Shown one piece after another: positions 23,041 to 34,988 of a stretch of 64,000 nt of DNA. Numbering within the stretch: position 1 is the first letter of the stretch; every line of letters starts with the position of its first letter. The notes beneath the pieces were generated by a model, which was not told the DNA's origin, did no database searches, and was given only the letters and a program-made list of their open reading frames with translations. The stretch comes from Sipunculus nudus. Its lineage: Eukaryota; Annelida; Sipuncula; Golfingiida; Sipunculidae. Made by a program: the position numbers and the translations under genes. Location of the stretch: positions 50,914,618 to 50,978,617 of the forward strand of contig CM049317.1 of assembly GCA_026874595.1 (NCBI GenBank), in the 5' to 3' direction.

Positions 23041-23375
23041 TTCTTATTCTGAAAAAAAATATATATATCATTGTTATTGCTTCTTATTCTTATTATGGTC
23101 ATGATAATTATCATTATCATTCTTATTATTAGCATTATTATCTGACATCTATATTAGGATCAATATTATTATTATTGTTATTATTAGCATTATTAGCATT
23201 TTTATTAGCATTTCTGTTACCATTTTTATTTACAATAACATTAACATTAGCATTGAATTACCATAATCATTGTCGAAATTATCATTATTAGCACAAGCGT
23301 TATAAGCATTATTATTAATGGTATTATTAGAGTTGGCATTACCATTAGCAATAACATTAGCATTCTTATATACTG
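23041..23375 (+). repeat. Imperfect ATT / ATTAGC simple repeat continuing the LINE tail
   Basis: About 330 bases of degenerate ATT-based repeats, passing from TTATTCTTATTATT to repeated TTAGCATT and ATTACCATTAGC units. It starts where the L2-like 3' end stops. The simplest reading is an expanded and diversified LINE tail. Confidence 0.7.
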
Positions 23376-23823
23376 CCTAACAGTTTATTATGATTCCTGG
23401 CGGAAGATGTGCTTTCAAACCTTTAAAGTGAATGGTCGGATTGCGTGTGGACCGTTTGGAAGAGCGAAATATATAAATGACGCGCAGTACGTAATTCTGT
23501 TATAAAACCAGTATGGAAAATGGTGTGCCATCCCTCCCTACGTCAAGTTTTATGTGACATGGCTCTTTAAACGTGTACGGGGCTGAGTGCTGGCGTGGGT
23601 TGAATAAGAACCTCATGATGCTGGCTGTGTTTCAAGGAATACCACTAACACATTACATATGCACATCCATTTCAGTTAGCAGCAATAATTTCAAAGGAGT
23701 CAAATTATTATGTGCAGGAAGTCACGCAAACAGCTAAAGCCTGGCCCGCATATTAACAATTCATTCTCAGCTGTGTTTTTCGCGGCTTTCATATAACAGG
23801 TGAAAAATAGCTCAATTGAAACG

Positions 23824-23907
23824 ATGGAGAGAGACAGAGACAGGCACGGAGAAAGAGACAGAAAGAGAGAGAGATACCAGAAAGACGAGAGACACACACA
23901 CAGACAA

Positions 23908-23940
<33 letters not shown>

Positions 23941-23948
23941 GAGAGAAC
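23824..23948. repeat. (GA)n/(CT)n microsatellite
   Basis: Interrupted GA tract (with ACAGA and CACACA words). Long Ser/Leu-rich and Glu/Arg-rich ORFs here are translated microsatellite. Confidence 0.95.
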
Positions 23949-24524
23949 AGGGAGATAAGACAAAGTTTACTGACACGATTTTGAAGCCCATAAGTTTCCA
24001 CTCTTCCTAAATATGTGTGTTTGAAAATAATCCGTAATTTTTCAGATACATCTTTACATGTCCCAAATTTATACCTTGATAACGGACCGCGCCTAAAATC
24101 CTTCAAAGGATACGGTACTGCTGAACAGACACCTTATTCACATGTTTATTTTGTTATGAAGAAATGTTGTCGATTGGATGCAGCCAAAAATTGACATACA
24201 TGTATCTAATAATCATCTCTGCTTGATATACGGGGGATTAATACATATACACCGCAAGTTCGTAACATTATTGTATTATAAATATATAAAGTCACTTAAT
24301 TTTTCAAGCAATGGCCTGTCCGTTTGCAGACCAAGACACATTTTTATATTGGAATTAATAAGTTTCATCTAAAAAAACTTGGTTAAAATATCGTTTTGTG
24401 ATGAAGTGATAAAATGTGATCTTAACAAAGTCGTTTGTACTTCTAACGCCAGATGGTCTTGATTGACCATTGCTATACGTTTTACCGTAAATACGGTGTA
24501 ATTTCCGTATTTTATTCCGGTGAT

Positions 24525-25013
24525 GTGGCCAAGTCCACACCATCCGAGTCTGAGATTATGTCTGAGTCTAAGCCAGATTTCGAGATTTCGAGTCCTTGAA
24601 ATTCTACTCGATTTCCGCCTTTTTCGAGACTGAGTCCGAACCACTTAGAGCGCGAGGCCGAGACCAAGTAAATCTTCTTATTAAAAGAAATCTTAAGTCC
24701 AAGTCCGAGTCTATTACAAATATCTTTATCAAAAGAAAACTTATGTCCAATTCCGAAGCCAATGCAAATCTCCTTATAAAAAAAATCTTAGGTGCAAGGC
24801 CAAGGCCAATGCAGGTTTCCTTATCAAAGGAAATCTTAAGTCCAAGTCCAAGACCAATGCAAATCTCCTTATCAAAAGAAATCTCAAGTCCAAGTCCGAG
24901 GCCAATGCAAGTCTCCTTATCAAAAGAAATCTCAAGTCCAAGTCCGAGCCCAATGCAAATCTTATCAAACGAACTTTTAAGTCCGATACTGGACTCGAGT
25001 CACACATCTCTAG
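24525..25013 (-). mobile_element. hAT-like MITE with GGACTCG repeats, copy 2, carrying a minisatellite
   Basis: The right end read on the minus strand is TAGAGATGTGTGACTCGAGT, like the left end of the 3.85-kb element. The left end near 24529 reads GGTGATGTGGCCAAGTCCAC. Between the ends, GAGTCTGAG, GTCCGAG and AAGTCCAAG words recur, and these seeded a 48-bp tandem array (24660-24975). Confidence 0.5.
24660..24975 (+). repeat. 48-bp minisatellite, open in one frame (16-residue repeat)
   Basis: CCAATGCA words start at 24759, 24806, 24854, 24902 and 24950, giving a period of 47-48 bp; older, more diverged units extend to about 24660. Because 48 is divisible by three, a 182-codon frame (24596-25144) stays open and repeats PRPMQVSLSKEISSPS. 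The minus strand also stays open for 77 codons. I regard the ORF as a by-product of the array. Confidence 0.85.
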
Positions 25014-25525
25014 TTATTTCTATTGGAAATTTATTGTCATTGGATAACATTTTTTTCAAGGTATCGGAATTCACAAAGTTAATGACATCATTGCATATTG
25101 AGCTGGAGCTAATACTGACTCTCAGGTTGATTCCAAGAGAATAAACTTTAGAAAATAAAAAAAAAGACTCTGCAAAATGTCCTAATGAGACTTTTATTAT
25201 GCATTTCAAATATCAGCAACATCAAGCACATTCAGGATAAATCTTCATCGAATGAATAAAGAGACAGTTGTCACTATAAATTAATCTTCTTGGCATTAAC
25301 CTGCATTTAATTTTCACTAGCACATTTTGATGGTTGTTCGTTGTCAGTATCGCTATGTTTTCATATCAAGCTAATACAATAAGCATAATTGTTTGTTAGT
25401 GCCGTCAGCTTATGAGGATTTAAATTGTTTTATGTAATCAATTTTGTAAGAATAACCTTGCGTTGTCACATTCTTTCATTATGGCTCTAACAAGACATTG
25501 ATGCTCAATACCAAGTCAGATAAGG

Positions 25526-25555
25526 ATATATATATATGTGTGTGTGTGTGTGTGT
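25526..25555. repeat. (TA)n(TG)n compound microsatellite
   Basis: TATATATATATA followed by TG repeats; an AT-rich self-complementary stretch (25565-25625) follows. Confidence 0.95.
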
Positions 25556-25714
25556 AAATGTTAAACATAATATATATTATATATCATATTTATGATATCT
25601 TATATATAATATATAATGTATATAAAATACATGTGCCTGTACTCATTAACTCTCTTTGATCATTGGGGATCATTGAACTGGGAAGTGATGTCGGAAATTT
25701 AATATCGTATCATT

Positions 25715-25780
25715 GTTCTAAGTACCATATCGTGTCGCAGTTGTAAGTATCGTATCGTATCGCAGTTTTAAGTACCATAT
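25715..25780 (+). repeat. 25-bp tandem repeat with TATCG words
   Basis: TAAGTA..ATATCGTGTCGCAGTTG and TAAGTATCGTATCGTATCGC follow each other with period 25, with a third partial unit. The TATCGTATCGCAG words resemble the subterminal repeats at 30.24 and 38.83 kb. Confidence 0.7.
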
Positions 25781-26974
25781 TTGATCATCGTATGATCGTG
25801 AAATAGTATCAACGTGTTTGCCGGCTGTAACAGCAGTTAAGGAGTAAATGGTCATATCAGCAGTCCGACATCTCTTCATTCCTGCTTTGGAACCCTGTAG
25901 CTTCCACAAAATGTTCTACACAAGCAAATTAAGGAATGTAAGAAATTATATTTGTTCTAAAGTGTTATACTTAACTTTAAAACTTTTAGTTACAATCGAT
26001 AAGAAAGAAGTGTCTGGATATGACTTTCCCTACCGTCAAAATAATATACGTAACCACAAGAACCGTTCTCAGAGGGTTATGTGAGGAATATAATTGAGGC
26101 TAAGGTTTTTACAAAAATAGAGTATGAATATAAGAAGAAAATGAGTGCAATAAATAGGTTTCATTCTCGCCCTCAATGACACAGGTCAAAACTTAAAAGA
26201 AGTTATGTCTGGTTTATAGAGAGGGGTCTGTGCGAAGCTAACACGGACTTGTCTTTTGCAAATGATAAACTTCTGCAACCGACGAATATTTTTATTGAAT
26301 CATATTTATTTAAAGTTTACAAAATGGCAGACCTGCCACTGCCGTTTCTTTAATGCTTATTGAAGACTTAGTTAAGTCCTTTTCTTGAAAGCAAAAGGTC
26401 ATAACTTATAAAGTAATGGGAAAGATGTCAACACCTAATGGGCGACTAAAACATTTCTGTTTGACTAATGCATTTAACCCTTTGGAGTAGCTCTTTCATG
26501 TTTTATAAACAACATAACAAAAACAGAATTATAATATATTCGTAGAACTAAAGTCAAACAGTTATTACAGAATAACAAAAACTTCAGGTGCATTGAATTA
26601 AATAAATTTCACGTAATGATGTTAAAATGATTGGTAAAACAGTCACATGGATTGAACGACCAGTTAAAATAGCTAATGCGAGGCACTCTACATGGCTCGG
26701 CTGACGGTGTTCTGTAGTTTACAAAGTATTTACTAAAGTTCTAGTGTTTTTTTTTTTATAAAAGGAAACACAAATGAAATGCTTTCAATGGAACCTCGTC
26801 AACAGTGCTGTATTCAAGGCCGTAGTACTCCAAGTGAATTACTTTAGTGCCAGTGAATTACTTCAGAAGTTACCCTTCCATCAACGTGATTAATAGCGTG
26901 AATACAAGTAAATTGCTGAAAAAGAAGAAATCATTCGTTAAATATGTATCAACATTTATGAAAAGCAAGAGATT

Positions 26975-27108
26975 TGGGACCGTAAAGGTCCTTAATTTCG
27001 GCTCCGCGATCGCCAGTTCCTCCAACTGGCAGCCATACTAAAGGATGGACGGGAAGACGGGCGGACAAGGCGATCACTATAGGGCTCCGATTTTAAGCGG
27101 CGCCCTAA
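26975..27108 (+). mobile_element. Third copy of the hairpin-terminated element end, without tandem core
   Basis: Holds GGACGGGAAGACGGGCGGAC, then AAGGCGATCACTATAG, then a terminal hairpin (27080-27089 with 27098-27107, nine of ten pairs) including the final CTAA. The order matches the ends at 31905 and 51110, but the stem sequence differs completely (GGGCTCCG against CTCAGCTGACT). Two more hairpins lie just upstream: GGACC/GGTCC (26977-26981, 26987-26991) and GCCAGTT/AACTGGC (27012-27018, 27024-27030). Confidence 0.6.
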
Positions 27109-27109
27109 T

Positions 27110-30100
27110 GAGCAATAGTATTACAAATCGTGTCTTAGTTATGTAGGTATAATTTGTACACTGAAGCACTGTAAGATTTCAGATTAATTCAAGTTACACC
27201 CCCGACACACAAACACTACAATCTTAATGAGAAATTTACTTTACATATACGTTCTGCATTGAGGTATGGTAGTACATACGTATATTGGCGTATCGGTGAA
27301 ATATGTTTGATGTTTGCAAGAGCGTATTTTCTTTTTGTTCAAAACGTTATGTCCCAAAAATTATTGCCCATTAAATGGAATATGAAATATTTAGAAATAC
27401 TAGATAAATCCTCCATGGTATATTGATGTTATAATACTAGTATTTTTGATATTATTAACAAAGTAACATTCATCTGTATTTCATATCTATCCTGTAAACC
27501 TACAGTGAATCCTGCATCACAGTCAACAGATGATGGTTAACAGCAGTGATATGGAAGCAGTAAATTACAAAAGTGAAGCGGGTGACTCTTCCTACCCTTT
27601 TCTGCTCCGCCAGATACTAAAGGAATGGTGCTATTTTGAATTCTCCGTGGTAATTTGATAAATCACCAAAGATAACGTGACCCTAAAACAAACACTTTCA
27701 TCTTTACTTTCCTTAGAACTGAATAGATTAGGGTAAGATAACCACATTTGAAACAGACAGAGAAGCAATGATATTTTCATTATCTCAAGATCACAGATCT
27801 TCTCCAGTGATTTCCAATTAAATGTTTTGCTAAGAATATCACAACGTGATCATCTTCATGTTATTTACGCAACGATCTCCGATAGAATATAAAGGCGCGT
27901 GTTCTATATGGAAGCCAAAACAATAAGAAAAAAATGCAAATTACGCGACTTTTGATCGCCCACTAATCATTATGTACATAATGTACAAAGTTGAAAACGG
28001 AGGCCCAGCAAGCGATATGGTTAATAGGGCACATTAAATCCCCACATTCTTCATTTGCATCGCAAGTATAAAAGAAGTTTTGTTTTTCCTTGCCTGACAT
28101 AACGAGAATCTACCAAAAAGTGGTCATTAACCGAACTGAGTGACGCACTCGGGCGCAATCGAAGCACTAACTGGTCCTCCAGTCCATTGGTCAGACAAAA
28201 CTTATCAAGAGGCTCTTTAGAAAAAGAGCGCGACGGACGGACAGGTGGACGAATGCTTGCTATGGTATTGTAGACCGACAATCCGGGCAAATGGGCACAG
28301 AAGTTAGGAGCCAGACCTTTGCTAACTGAAAATCTAATTAAAAAAAGTGCTTGTTCATGTGATTTATGTTTCATCTGTGTTCATAAAATGGTTTATGTAA
28401 TTGTTGTGTTGAAACATGCTTCTTTTGTTATTCGCAAGACGTCAGCTCTGTTTTTATTTGCTTGATCAGGTTCTGAAAATCACGTTTATGTGGGCATTAT
28501 TCAGTACAACTACAAGTTTTTTACTGGCTCAGAGTAAAACAGAAGTGCCAATATTATTATTTCTATAGGATATTTCTTTTTTCGAATGGAGGCTAAGATC
28601 CGGGTAGGGGAATTAAATACCTGAATTTTTCATTTTGGATCGTTAACAACACATATCGGGTTCAATCATTTTGGACTCTAGCAGTTTGTCTCATTGCATC
28701 TTTTTGGGACAATAAATAAAAGGAAAAAATTCTACAATAATCGTCCACGGATGATTATTATAACAAGGAGGTACATGAATTCACTAGCTTCAACTTTCGG
28801 CTTAGAAATTTGTCTAATACCTGATCTGAAACATTTCTGGTGCACAGTAAATGCTACAACATACCTAACTGCAGAGTTCGATGCACAGGTTGTTGAGAAT
28901 TGTGTCCTGCAATGTGGTGTGGTCGTGTAGTGTTAATCATGGAACGGTATATTTGTCGGTATTCTATTTAAACCGGAAGCTCGCGTCCCCCGGGTGACAC
29001 GTGCCGGCCAGCCTGGCAACCCTAAAGCACGTGCTTACTGCGTGTTCGCCGCGTGGCGAAGCAGACGGCGCTGTTGGGTACGGAAAAAAGTCCAGCTGTT
29101 ATTAGAAAATCAGAATGCTTTGATTTCTCTGGCGCCATCTTCTTATTTCCTTTGTCTGCAGATCAGGCGAACACATGCGTAAACCATTATAATACCTAAG
29201 GTGGATTTTCACTTTTAATCCAGACGGCTGAGTCACACTGGGGTCAATACCTTTGTACCAGATAAATGAGAAACAAGAAAAGGTATTCTGAACTAATTTA
29301 AGACTTTTTTTTCAGATCTTTTTATGGACTATTTCAGTAAACCCTGCACATATGACGCACACACATGGGTGTTGTCTCATACCACAAATCTTCTGAAAAA
29401 TCCGTTATTTATTTGGCGTAAAATCAAGCAATCGAACGAACTAAGACAATACTGTATATTACCAGCTTCCTAACGGAAGCATAAATACGTTCACAGGGGA
29501 AGGGCGTAACTTAGTTGCACTACATAGCGCAAAATCACCCAGTTCGAAGCTCATCCTTGTCTTACAGGCAAAATATTGAAATCTCATTATTTATTTATTA
29601 CAAGATTCTGCGGAGTAGCCTGTACCAGAGGAACACTTCTGTTGTATGCAGGGCCCTGTTCCAGGTATAAAATACAAGAAATTTATGATAAACATGACAA
29701 TAAAATTAAAATAAAAGTTACCATACAAATGTAAATTACATACTAAGACTGTTAAACTTATACAAAATGGCAGATTATTATTTCAAATCATTGGTTATCA
29801 TGTAAATTTTGATACTAAGAGGGATAAGATAGCAAAAAGCAAACGGGTTTGCTAGGTAAAATAACTTGTAGAGTACATGAAGCTAAGATACCGTTGCAAG
29901 ACTGGTGAAGTATAATTACGATACTTTTTCTTAAACACTGCAAATTCAGGAACACTTGATGTTTAGGGGAAGGATACAGTTAGTGTTATTGGTTGGGGGT
30001 ATTGAATATTGGTGCGTGTCTTTAGTCATAGCGAACGTATCAAACAAACACGAAATGGCTAAACCAGGTATTCTTTTCATGCATTACAACAGACAAAATG

Positions 30101-30200
30101 TAAAAATATCGCTTTTTTAATTGATTTTTAAGAAGGTTTTTTCCCCAGTGCAGCTATCTGCAGCTATACTTGTTATAACATCAAGACAGGATTATTCCTG
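27110..30200. other. No gene supported
   Basis: Intergenic. At 28230-28295, GACGGACGGACAGGTGGACG, then GCTATGG and ATTGT/ACAAT arms could be a very degenerate further end of the hairpin family. GC-rich 28980-29090 contains TTCGCC/GGCGAA inverted words. ORFs have no signature. Confidence 0.45.
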
Positions 30201-30219
30201 GTCCCGTTTTTTTAAATAA

Positions 30220-30310
30220 CTAGGGGTGTGCTATTTTATTGATGTATCGGTATACTGCGATACGTTGATTCGGATATTACGTATTGCGATAGTTAACAAA
30301 TATCGAATTG
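30220..30310 (+). mobile_element. hAT-like element end
   Basis: CTAGGGGTGTGCTATTTTA then GTATCGGTATACTGCGATAC and ACGTATTGCGATAGTT: a TAGGGGTGTG end with GCGATA subterminal repeats. A possible opposite end lies near 32230-32265 (CGTATTGCGATACGC, then ATAGGGG). If so, the tandem-core element at 30.5-31.9 kb is nested inside it. Confidence 0.45.
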
Positions 30311-30499
30311 TTTAAATATTTCTTTTTAAACGTGCCTAAAACAGGTTTAAAAAAAAACAAGTGACCCATGGGTCCTGACGCTCAGCTTCCGAAGAGATTC
30401 GAAAAAGGAAATTTTATCATCTGAATGGTAGTATATACCCATTCAACTGAAGGATCAAACAGATTAACCAACAGGCCAAGAATGTGTCTGTATTTATAT

Positions 30500-31905
30500 A
30501 TCTCAAAAATAGAGAAAAAATGCGTAAAAAATACAGGTGGCTCCACCAGTCTGCAAAAACACATGGTCAATATCCATGCAAAGAATCATGGTGATCTCTG
30601 CATTAGTTGTTCAGATACTTCAGCTTATGTATCAAATTTTCCATTATTCTGAGGGATACTTCCGAGTCCAATAGCTTGAAGGATATCGGTAACAGAGACC
30701 TAATTTCAGGTTTCCACAGACACTTTTCATGGGTCTCCTTGCATTACAAGAATGTAGAATCTAGGTCCAGTTGTTACGATTTTTACCCTGTTGACAGATA
30801 ACAACATCTTTAAAGGTCTCAAAAAAGAGAAAAAAAATTGCAAAAATTTGAAAAAAAATAGAGGTGGCGCACCCAGTCTGCAGAAACTGATGGAACACCT
30901 CATGATCAATATGTATGCCAAAAATCATGAGCATCAGTGTTGTAGTTATTGAGATACTGCAGTTTTTGTATCAAATTTTCCATTATTCATGGGGGTATTT
31001 TGGAGCCATACAACTTAAAGGATATAGGTAACAGAGAACTGATTTCAGGTTTCCATGGAAACTTTCCATGGGTCTCCCTGTGTGTCAAGAATGAAGATTC
31101 TTGGTCCAGTTGTTATGATTTGTGCCCTGTCAACAGATGTTCATATCTTTAAAGGTCTCAAAATTGAGAAAAAAATCGTAAAAACACCCGAACAAATACA
31201 GATGGTGCCACCAGTCTGCAGAAACTGATGAAACACTCAATGGTCAGTATCCATGCAAACAATTATGATGATCTCTGCATTAGTTGTTCAGATACTTCAG
31301 CTTTTGTATCAAATTTTCCATTATTCTGAGCTGTACTTTGGAGTGCCATAGCTCATAGGATATGGGTAACAGAGACCTAATTTCAAGTTTCCATGGAGAC
31401 TTTTCATGGGTCATGTGTCAAGAATGAAGATTCTTGGTCCAGTCTTTACGATTTGTGACCTGTTAAAAGATGTTCTATTTTTAAAGGTCTCAAAAATATA
31501 GAAAAAAATTGTAAAAAATCGAAAAATACAGATGGCGCCACCAGTCTGCAGGAACTGATGGAACATCTAATGATCAATATATATGCCAAAAATCATGACC
31601 ATCATATCAGTCTAGTAGTTAATGAGATATTGAAGTTTTTGTATGATTTTTTTTTACTTTTCTGGGGGGGGGGGTACTTTGGGGCCCCATAGCTCAAAGG
31701 ATATGGGTAACAGAGACCTAATTTCTGGTTTCCAAGGAGATTTTTCACGGAACTCTCAGAATGCCAAGCAACAAGGTTCTAGGTCCAGCGGTTACGATTT
31801 GTGCCTTGTTAACGGACAGACGGCCGGATGGCCGGATGGCCGGACGGACAACGGACAAAGAGTGATCGCTATAGCTCAGATGACTTACAGTCAGCTGAGC
31901 TAAAA
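30500..31905 (+). mobile_element. Tandem-core element with hairpin 3' terminus (Helentron/HINE- or pearl-like), about 335-bp units
   Basis: Four imperfect direct repeats. Anchors are CAGTCTGCA at 30547, 30874, 31212 and 31542 (spacings 327, 338, 330) and AACAGAGA at 30691, 31030, 31368 and 31709 (339, 338, 341). Each unit contains poly-A-rich 'AAAATAGAGAAAAAA', 'CCACCAGTCTGCAGAAACTG', 'ACCTAATTTCAGGTTTCCA' and 'GTTACGATTTGTGCCCTGTT'. The last unit runs into a GGCCGGAT minisatellite (31820-31850), the block GTGATCGCTATAG and a 13-bp stem hairpin (31873-31885 with 31889-31901, loop TAC, one mismatch), then TAA. Short ORFs inside are shadows of the repeat. No transposase or Rep-helicase coding is visible, so the copy is non-autonomous. 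Family name is inferred from architecture. Confidence 0.75.
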
Positions 31906-32289
31906 ATTGTTTCTTTTGCAAATTCAGATATCAGCATGGGCTGCGATTAATGACAGGCTTTAAGTAAAAGCCGTCACCGTGTCTTCAGTCGTTCAGTAGG
32001 AAATGTTATACCTGATTGGCCTGATATACCATAGACCAAAGGCCCGTCATAAGAAATTCGCCTGTCTGCACGAAAATTTATTCCCATACATAAAAAAAGA
32101 ACTGAACACGGTCATAATAATTGATCATTCATAATCATTCTCTCGTAGCATCATATGATTACTGCATTAAAATCAACATTATACAAGGACTACATACCCA
32201 TTGCCTTTAAATTCAATACAATAAAAATATTGAAATCCGTATTGCGATACGCTACCACATATAGGGGATTACAGGCGATTATCCAAGGG

Positions 32290-32452
32290 TTAACCAGGCT
32301 CGGTGGGAACCTCCTAACTCGTTTGTTAGGTACAATTCATTAAGTGTACAGAGCGCTTACCCTGGATTAGGGCCGACCATGAAAAAATAACACCGCCTCG
32401 GCTGAGATGCGAACTCACGACGTCCTAGACCTGAGCCCTCTACCCCTAGACA
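32290..32452 (-). mobile_element. tRNA-derived SINE, copy 1
   Basis: On the minus strand the element starts with a tRNA-like head: GGGGTAGAGGGCTCAGG (box A region) and GAGTTCGCATCTC (box B, 32404-32416). A body follows with CATGGTCGGCCCTAATCC and GGTAAGCGCTCTG. The body is shared with the copies at 33485 and 60435, which fixes the family. Transcription would be by RNA polymerase III. No LINE-like tail was recognised. Confidence 0.75.
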
Positions 32453-33484
32453 ACATTAAAACATGATCACATTGAAAGCCTTAGGTATTTTACATACATA
32501 TCACATAATTGTCTGTAGAAACATTTCGTTGAGTGACTCGGTGGAGAAAATGAAAGAACACCGCTGCAAAGGTGACTAGTTGACTTTTTCATTTTTTTAT
32601 TTGTACCATTGTGGCCTCGACTTAACATCCTCCCGTTATATGCAACCAGATATCTGAATCGGCATATGTGGTAGCTGGTATATATAAATCAATATGAGGT
32701 CTTTCATAGGTTATCTCTTGGACTCATTTATTCTACTTATTCAGCTCTGCACGGTGCAAGATGACGGTAATAACATCGCGGCTGTTCATTATTTGCTTTA
32801 ATTAAGCAAAAACAGGACTTATATATTACAGAATTTATGCAGGGGATCCAAGAGACACTATGAGCAGAGAGAATATACAGACTCCTGAGTCTTAAATTAA
32901 TGTCTTAAACCGGGTGGTTGTCGTAAATGTATACCTAAAACGATACTTAATCATGGCATTTTCTGAGCTGCTACGCGTTTCATGACCTGTAAAACCAATT
33001 TTATCTGAACATAGCAAAGCTGCACGCTACGATGCGTCTTTCAAGAATACTAAGTCTTCTTTGATGTTAAGTAGCGTCTGAGAGTGGATGACGCCATAAA
33101 GACAGAGCCGGGTTACACTATGAAACTATCTTGTCAACTGGAAAGTAAAACCACGGCTCATGTCATTATCATCGACTTGGATACATGCATTCGGGCTTAA
33201 AGAAAACCAAAATGTTCCTGAATGATATGCTTTAAATAACTATTAATAATCCCTCTTAACATAAACTTAATTTAGTCTCTCTTTTTTATTGTTGGAGTTT
33301 TACGCCTCTATTGTTTTAACGCTAGCTCAGATAAGTATATGTACATTTGCAGAATTCAGGTTCGCACTACGTGACGGGGCGTTTTCACACGCTGCCTCTC
33401 ATGTTATATCCTGATGTAAACCAGGGCAGGTGACTACTGAATCTTGGGCCAATGGGTTGGTAATCGTCCCAATAGTTGGTTCAT

Positions 33485-33651
33485 CTCAGCAAGGATCCCC
33501 AAAAGGTGCCTTCCGAATAAGCTTGCAGAACGCTTACCCTCGGAATTGCGGGGGGGGGATGGGTTGGTCGACCATGAAAAATGTGAGATTCAAGAAAACG
33601 ATCTCCCGGCTTAAGTCCTGTGCTTTACCCCTGAGCCACAGAAGCCGGTAA
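33485..33651 (-). mobile_element. tRNA-derived SINE, copy 2
   Basis: Minus strand. Best-preserved box A of the three copies: TGGCTCAGGGGTAAAGC (around 33622-33638), with a weak box B (TCTTGAATCTC, near 33585-33598). The body CATGGTCGACC is followed by a GC-poor spacer with a C-run, then AGGGTAAGCGTTCTG. An ORF running through it is an artefact of the SINE. Confidence 0.75.
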
Positions 33652-34547
33652 TGTTAGTCAGTTCGGCGCTTAGGGCACACTAAAATTAATTTATTAAATG
33701 TTTCTATGTACCCGAGGTACAGTATATGGGATTTCGCTAGCTTGCCAAGAAATATGCAAATATATACAAAACATGACCTTCAGTTCTTGAAATTGTATTA
33801 ATGCTCTTGAACTTGAATGTTACTGGCCAAGAAAGAATGCAAACATGGTTCGGATCATTAAAATACTTTAAAAACAATAATACCTTTTAAGCCATTGACC
33901 ATATTTACATTATATATAGTAGTCAAACCAAACAGGAACTATTGTGCAGTAAATAGAAAAAGTGCATGAAAGGTTGAAAGCCTTGTGGAACATTAAATTA
34001 ATAATTTATGTTCCGAGACATTAAATACTGTTTAACCCTTCTCATTAACACGTAGATAGAAGTAATATTGCTGAATATTGATGTGTCTGTATCCCATAAA
34101 GTATCATCTTTAAAACGGATAGTTTTGTACATTGTAAAACTTTTGCCAAATGGTACACATACATTTTAAATTGTCTGGTATTATAAACTTTAATATTTAC
34201 TGAAAATAAATTGTTAAATAGAAAAAGTGGAAGACTTATGTTAAACTTATACTGCTTATATTAAATATAAATAATTGGTTACTCAAGAATATTCAATAAT
34301 CGAAATAATACATCCGATTGTGTTCTATCAGGTGCTGAGATGAGATATTCTTACAGCTCTTTTAAGTTTAATTAACATAGCCAGATTTTACTTTTAACAG
34401 ATTCCCAAACTTCAATACAATGGGTTAGGTATGGAAATATGAAACTAAAATATAATGAAACCATGCATGGAATTGATAACACTTCACGGGATTTGCACAA
34501 GTCTCCTAATCCTCCTAAACATTAAATTTAGACATTTTTCTTAAAGG

Positions 34548-34549
<2 letters not shown>

Positions 34550-34602
<53 letters not shown>
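34550..34602. repeat. (TA)n(TG)n compound microsatellite
   Basis: About 30 bp TA then about 20 bp TG. A (HT)n(YI)n ORF on the minus strand is its translation. Confidence 0.97.
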
Positions 34603-34917
34603 AAGAGGAGTAAAAGACTGATACTTAATATAAATCATAAAAGATCGTGTATGTTTGAAGACTACATTTATAAAGAATAACCAATCTTTCAAATTATCTA
34701 CTCGTATTGAAAAATAATCTAAACTCGGTCCATGTTTCTTTTGGTCCACTTCTAATTAAAATGATGCGCAAATGTTATCTGATATAATTGATTTGAATAT
34801 TATGTTAGTTACATTGTGTAAACTTTTAATATGGTGAGATAGCAAAAATGGAACCCTCGCGAAACAATGAGAACACGGAACTCGCTAAATATTAATTACG
34901 CGTTATGAAGCAGACCA

Positions 34918-34919
<2 letters not shown>

Positions 34920-34984
<65 letters not shown>
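34920..34984. repeat. (TA)n(GA)n compound microsatellite
   Basis: TA repeats changing abruptly to GA repeats. Confidence 0.97.

Positions 34985-34988
<4 letters not shown>

Larger units (their letters stand above)
25140..26970. other. No gene supported
   Basis: Intergenic, AT-rich. A direct repeat AGTGAATTACTT occurs twice near 26833-26865. No accepted ORF. Confidence 0.55.

Noticed and set aside
23700-24106. Leu/Ser-rich and Glu/Arg-rich ORFs on both strands
   Set aside because: Translation of the GA/CT microsatellite.
24596-25144. 182-codon ORF with 16-residue repeats
   Set aside because: Open because of a 48-bp minisatellite; the start lies in transposon sequence and both strands are open.
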